Positions 59,151 through 64,000 of a stretch of DNA of 64,000 nt are shown piece by piece. The notes under the pieces were generated by a model. The model was not told the origin of the DNA. It saw only the letters and a program-made list of their open reading frames with translations, and searched no databases. The position numbers and the translations under genes are program-made. The DNA lies in contig OZ026844.1 in the NCBI GenBank assembly GCA_964023205.1, forward strand, positions 25,394,934 through 25,458,933, given 5' to 3'. Positions within the stretch are counted from its first letter, which is position 1. Each line of letters starts with the position of its first letter. Origin of the DNA: Lutraria lutraria. Taxonomy: Eukaryota; Mollusca; Bivalvia; Venerida; Mactridae.

Positions 59151-62100
59151 AGTTACTGTGTGATGTGTGTGTGTTTTTACCTCTGTGTGCCCATAACCTC
59201 ATTTTTTAGGTCTGGTGTTGATCGGTAATCCTTGTGTGTTGGACCTCATTTAGATAATCATAAACTTACTGTGTGATGTGTCTTTTTTTACATCTGTTTG
59301 AAATAGGGTTGTGTGTCCATAACCTCATTTTCTAGGTCTGGTGTTGATCGGTAATTCTTGTGTGTTGGACCTCATTTAGATAATCATAAACTTAACTTAC
59401 TGTGTGATGTGTGTGTGTTTTTACCTCTGTTTGAAACCTAGTTGTGTGCCCGTAACCTCATTTTGTAGGTCTGGTGTTGATCGGTAATTTTTCTGTGTTG
59501 GACCTCATTTAGATAATCATATACTTACTGCGTGATGTGTGTGTGTTTTTACCTCTGTGTGCCCATAACCTCATTTTGTAGGTCAGATGTTGATCGGTAA
59601 TTCTTCTGTGTTGGACCTCATTTAGATAATCATAAACTTACTGTGTGATGTGTGTGTGTTTTTGCCTCTGCGTGCCCATAACTTCATTTTGTAGGTTTGG
59701 TGTTGATCGGTAATTCTTGTGTGTTGGACCTGATTTAGATAATCAGAAACTTACTGTGTGATGTGTGTGTGTTTTTACCTCTGTGTGGCCATAAACTCAT
59801 TTTGTAGGTCTAGTGTTGATCGTTAATTCTTTTGAGTTGGACCTCATTTAGATACTCATAAACTTAATGTGTGATGTGTCTTTTTATACATCTGTTTGAA
59901 ACAGGGTTGTGTGTCCATAACCTCATTTTCTAGGTCTGGTGTTGATCGGTAATTCTTGTGTGTTCGACCTAATTCAGATAATTATAAAGTTACTATGTAA
60001 TGTGTGTGAGTTTTTACCTCTGTTTGCCCATAACCTCATTTTGTAGGTCTGGTGTTGATCGGTAATTCTTGTGTGTTGGACTTCATTTAGATAATCAAAA
60101 ACTTACTGTCTGATGTGTGTGTGGTTTTACCTCTGTGTGCCCAAAACCTCATTTTGTATGTCTGTTGTTGATCGGTTATTCTTGTGTGTTGGACCTCATT
60201 TAGATAATCATAAACTTACTGTGTGATGTGTCTTTTTTTACATCTGTTTGAAACAGAGTTGTGTGCCCATAACCTCATTTTGTAGGTTTGGTGTTGATCG
60301 GTAAATCTTGTTCGTTGGATGTCATTTACATAATCATAAACTTACTGTGTGATGTGTCTTTTTTTACATCTGTTTGAAACAGAGTTGTGTGCCCATAACC
60401 TCATTTTGTAGGTCTGGTGTTGATCGGTAATTCTTGAGTGTTGGACCTCATTCAGATAATCATAAACTGACTGTGTGATGTGTGTGTGGTTTTACCTCTG
60501 TGTGCCCATAACCTCATTTTGTATGTCAGTTTTACCTCTGTGTGCCAATAACCTCATTTGGTAGATCTGGTGTTGATCGGTAATTCTTGTATATTGGACC
60601 TCATTTAGATAATAATGAACTTACTGTGTGATGTGTGTGTTTTTACATCTGTTTGAAACATAGTTGTGTGCCATAACCTCATTTTGTAGGTCACGTGTTG
60701 ATCGGTAATTCTTGTGTGTTGGACCTCATTTAGATAATCATAAACTTACTGTGTGATGTGTGTGTGTTTTTACCTCTGCGTGCCCATAACTTCATTTTGT
60801 AGGTCTGGGGTTGATCGGTAATTCTTGTGTGTTGGACATCATTTAGATAATCATAAACTTACTGTGTAATGTGTCTTTTTTTACATCTGTTTGAAACAGA
60901 GTTTTGTGCACATAACCTCATTTTGTAGGTCTGGTGTTGATCGGTAATTCTTGTGTGTAGGACCTCATTCAGATAATCGTAAACTTACTGTGTGATGTGT
61001 GTGTTTTTACCTCTGTGTGCCCATAACCTCATTTTGTTGGTCTGGTGTTGATCTGTAATATTTGTGTGTTGGACCTCATCTATATAATCATAAACTACCT
61101 GTGTGATGTGTGTGTGTTTTACCTCTGTTTGAAACAGAGTTGTGTGCCCATAACCTCATTTTGTAGGTCAGGTGTTGATCGGTAATTCTTGTGTGTTGGA
61201 CCTCATTTAGATAATCATAAAGTTACTGTATGATGTGTGTGTGTGTTTTTAGGTCTGTTTGAAACATAGTTGTGTGCCATGACCTCATTTTGTAGGTCAC
61301 GTGTTGATCGGTAATTCTTCTGTGTTGGACCTCATTTAGATAATCATAAACTCACTGTGATGTGTGTGTGTGTTTTTACCTCTGTGTGCCAATAACCTCA
61401 TTTTGTAGATCTGGTGTTGATCGGTAATTTTTGTGTGTTGGACCTCAATTAGATCATTATAAAGTTACTGTGTGATGTGTGTGTTTTTCCCTCTGTGTGC
61501 CCATAACCTCATTTTGTAGGTCTGGTGTTGATCGGTAATCCTTGTGTGTTGGACCTCATTTAGATATTCATAAACTTAATGTGTGATGTGTGTGTGTGTT
61601 TACCTCTGTGTGCCCATAACCTCATTTTGTTGGTCTGGTGTTGATCGGTAATTCTTGTGTGTTAGACCTCATTTAGATAATCATAAACTTACTGTGTGAT
61701 GAGTGTGTGTTTTTACCTCTGTGTGCCCATAACCTCATTTTGTTGGTCTGGTGTTGATCGGTAATTCTTGTGTGTTGGACCTCATTTAGATATTCATAAA
61801 CTTAATGTGTGATGTGTGTGTGTGTTTACCTCTGTGTGCCCATAAATTCATTTTGTAGGTCTGGTGTTGATCGGTAATTCTTGTATGTTGGACCTCATTC
61901 AGATAATCATAAACTTACTGTGTGATGTGTCTTTTTTTACATCTGTTTGAAACAGAGTTGTGAACCCATTACCTCATTTTGTAGATCTGGTGTTGATCGG
62001 TAATTCTTGTGTGTTCGACCTCATTCAGATAATCATAAAGTTACTGTGTGATGTGTGTGTGTTTTTACCTATGTGTGCCCATAACCTCATTTTGTAGGTC

Positions 62101-62299
62101 TGGTGTTGATCGATAATACTTGTGTGTTGCACCTCATTTAGATAATCATAAACTTACTGTGTGATGTGTCTTTTTTTACATCTGTTTGAAACAGAGTCGT
62201 ATGCCCATAACCTCATTTTGTAGGTCTGGTGTTGATCGGTAATTCTTGAGTGTTGGACCTCATTCAGATAATCATAAACTGACTGTGTGATGTGTGTGT

Positions 62300-64000
62300 G
62301 GTTTTACCTCTGTGTGCCCATAACCTCATTTTGTACGTCAGTTTTACCTCTGTGTGCCAATAACCTCATTTGGTAGATCTGGTGTTGATCGGTAATTCTT
62401 GTGTGTTTGACCTCATTTAGATAATAATAAACTTACTGTGTGATGTGTGTGTTTTTACATCTGTTTGAAACAGAGTTGTGTGCCCATAACCTCATTTTGT
62501 AGATCTGGTGTTGATCGGTAATTCTTGTGTGTTGGACCTCAATTAGATCATTATAAAGTTACTGTGTGATGTGTGTGTGTTTTTACCTCTGTGTGCCCAT
62601 AACCTCATTTTTTAGGTCTGGTGTTGATCGGTAATCCTTGTGTGTTGGACCTCATTTAGATAATCATAAACTTACTGTGTGATGTGTCTTTTTTTACATC
62701 TGTTTGAAATAGGGTTGTGTGTCCATAACCTCATTTTCTAGGTCTGGTGTTGATCGGTAATTCTTGTGTGTTGGACCTCATTTAGATAATCATAAACTTA
62801 CTGTGTGATGTGTCTTTTTTAAGGTCTGTTTGAAACATAGTTGTGTGCCCAAAAACTCATTTTGTAGGTCTGGTGTTGATCGGTAATTCTTGTGTGTTGG
62901 ACGTCATTCAGATAATCAGAAACTTACTGTTTGATGTTTGTGTTTTTACCTCTGTTTGAAACCTAGTTGTGTGCCCATAACCTCATTTTGTAGGTCTGGT
63001 GTTGATCGGTAATTCTTGTGTGTTGGACCTCATTTAGATAATCATAAACTTACTGTGTGATGTGTGTGTGTTTTTACCTCTGTTTGAAACCTAGTTGTGT
63101 GCCCGTAACCTCATTTTGTAGGTCTGGTGTTGATCGGTAATTTTTCTGTGTTGGACCTCATTTAGATAATCATATACTTACTGCGTGATGTGTGTGTGTT
63201 TTTACCTCTGTGTGCCCATAACCTCATTTTGTAGGTCAGATGTTGATCGGTAATTCTTCTGTGTTGGACCTCATTTAGATAATCATAAACTTACTGTGTG
63301 ATGTGTGTGTGTTTTTGCCTCTGCGTGCCCATAACTTCATTTTGTAGGTCTGGGGTTGATCGGTAATTCTTGTGTGTTGGACATCATTTAGATAATCATA
63401 AACTTACTGTGTAATGTGTGTGTGTTTTTAGGTCTGTTTGAATGATAGTTGTGTGCCATAACCTAGTTTTGTAGGTCTGGTGTTGATCGGTAATTATTGT
63501 GTGTTGGACCTGATTTAGATAATCAGAAACTTACTGTGTGATGTGTGTGTGTTTTTACCTCTGTGTGGCCATAAATTCATTTTGTAGGTCTAGTGTTGAT
63601 CGGCAATTCTTTTCTGTAGGACCTCATTTAGATAATCATGAACTCACTGTGTAATGTGTGTGTGTTTTTACCTCTGCGTGCCCATAACTTCATTTTGTAC
63701 GTCTGGTGTTGATCGGTAATTCTTGTGTGTTGGACATCAATTAGATAATCATAAACTTACTGTGTGATGTGTGTGTGTTTTAGGTCTGTTTGAAATAAGT
63801 TGTGTGCCATAACCTCATTTTGTAGGTCACGTGTTGATCGGTAATTCTTGTGTGTAGGACCTGATTTAGATAATCATAAACTTACTGTGTGATGTGTGTG
63901 TGTTTTTACCTCTGCGTGCCCATAACTTCATTTTGTACGTCTGGTGTTGATCGGTAATTCTTGTGCGTTGGACATCATTTAGATAATCATAAACTCACTG
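62300..64000 (+). repeat. Block repeating 42.65-44.3 kb at 19,686 bp
   Basis: 'cagttttacc' at 42653 and 62339, and 'aagttgtgtg' after 'gaaat' at 44111 and 63797, both give 19,686 bp. About 1.6 kb of variant order is preserved and the match runs to the window end, so the higher-order block continues outside. Confidence 0.88.

Larger units (their letters stand above)
24706..64000 (+). repeat. Satellite array 3, 39.3 kb, continues beyond the window
   Basis: Uniform plus-strand tandem monomers, roughly 330 of them. The core 'gttgatcggtaattcttg' with 'tgtgttggacctcatttag' and 'ataatcataaacttactgtg' is strongly kept. The variable part is (tg)n followed by 't(4-7)acctctg' or 't(4-7)aggtctg'. A 15-bp block, 'tttgaaacatagttg', is present or absent, giving about 128- and 113-bp monomers. 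A third form has 'gatgtgtctttttttacatc'. No interruption by a transposon is seen in 39 kb. No open frame above about 60 codons exists on either strand. The array reaches the window end without stopping. Confidence 0.97.

Noticed and set aside
24706..64000. Regularly spaced promoters, exons or a protein-coding repeat
   Set aside because: Splice-like 'tttttag|gtctg' motifs recur with every monomer, but no frame exceeds about 60 codons and monomer lengths are not multiples of three.

Overview
The window looks like A+T-rich animal nuclear DNA, most likely from a bivalve or other mollusc. There are no closely packed bacterial-type genes. Instead there are broken non-LTR retrotransposons, a tRNA-derived SINE with a CAAA-type tail, a decayed mariner transposase, a retroviral-type LTR with a polypurine tract, and two relatives of a hairpin-ended repeat with 'agctcacctg...caggtgagct' ends that I associate with bivalve genomes. 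The taxonomic call is inference from repeat style. No complete, clearly functional host gene is visible.

Layout. Positions 1-3954 (copy A') and 7687-10723 (copy A) are direct duplicates offset by exactly 7686 bp. A' carries a 937-bp transposon with an 8-bp target duplication that A lacks. Between them lie a 1.1-kb satellite patch (3955-5060) and block B (5152-7686). Block B plus most of A (5152-9672) recurs as a reverse complement at 20048-24573. This makes an inverted repeat with 4.5-kb arms around a 10.4-kb spacer. The arms contain a probable LTR, LINE 3' remnants and no convincing gene.

The spacer (9673-20047) is a graveyard of nested elements. A mariner transposase relic (10777 to about 13010) is split by a 545-bp MITE with a perfect 8-bp target duplication, by a 150-bp GT-AG intron-like segment, and by a 0.7-kb hairpin-ended bivalve-type repeat. 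It also has two frameshifts and an in-frame stop. Next come a coiled-coil reading frame (13621-14337) that runs up to a polypurine tract and LTR, a 36-bp minisatellite, out-of-order LINE fragments on the minus strand, two large palindromes built on a cgaaaatgcg motif, a mostly featureless stretch with a candidate exon, and a second satellite patch (18135-19815).

From 24574 to the window end (39.4 kb) there is one satellite. Its monomer is about 113 bp, or about 128 bp when a 15-bp insert is present. The first unit is inverted; all the rest run on the plus strand. Variant monomers recur at exact long distances (1726, 2330, 4467, 5084, 12051, 16433 and 19686 bp), so the array has layered higher-order structure. 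It holds no open frame above about 60 codons.

There is no operon or gene pathway to describe. The biology here is genome structure: satellite amplification, segmental and inverted duplication bounded by satellite, and serial transposon insertion. The strongest leads are the dated insertion (filled versus empty site), the intron-like segment in the mariner relic, the coiled-coil frame next to the LTR, the irregular gcgacatttagcgtt motif clusters and the satellite's higher-order organisation.
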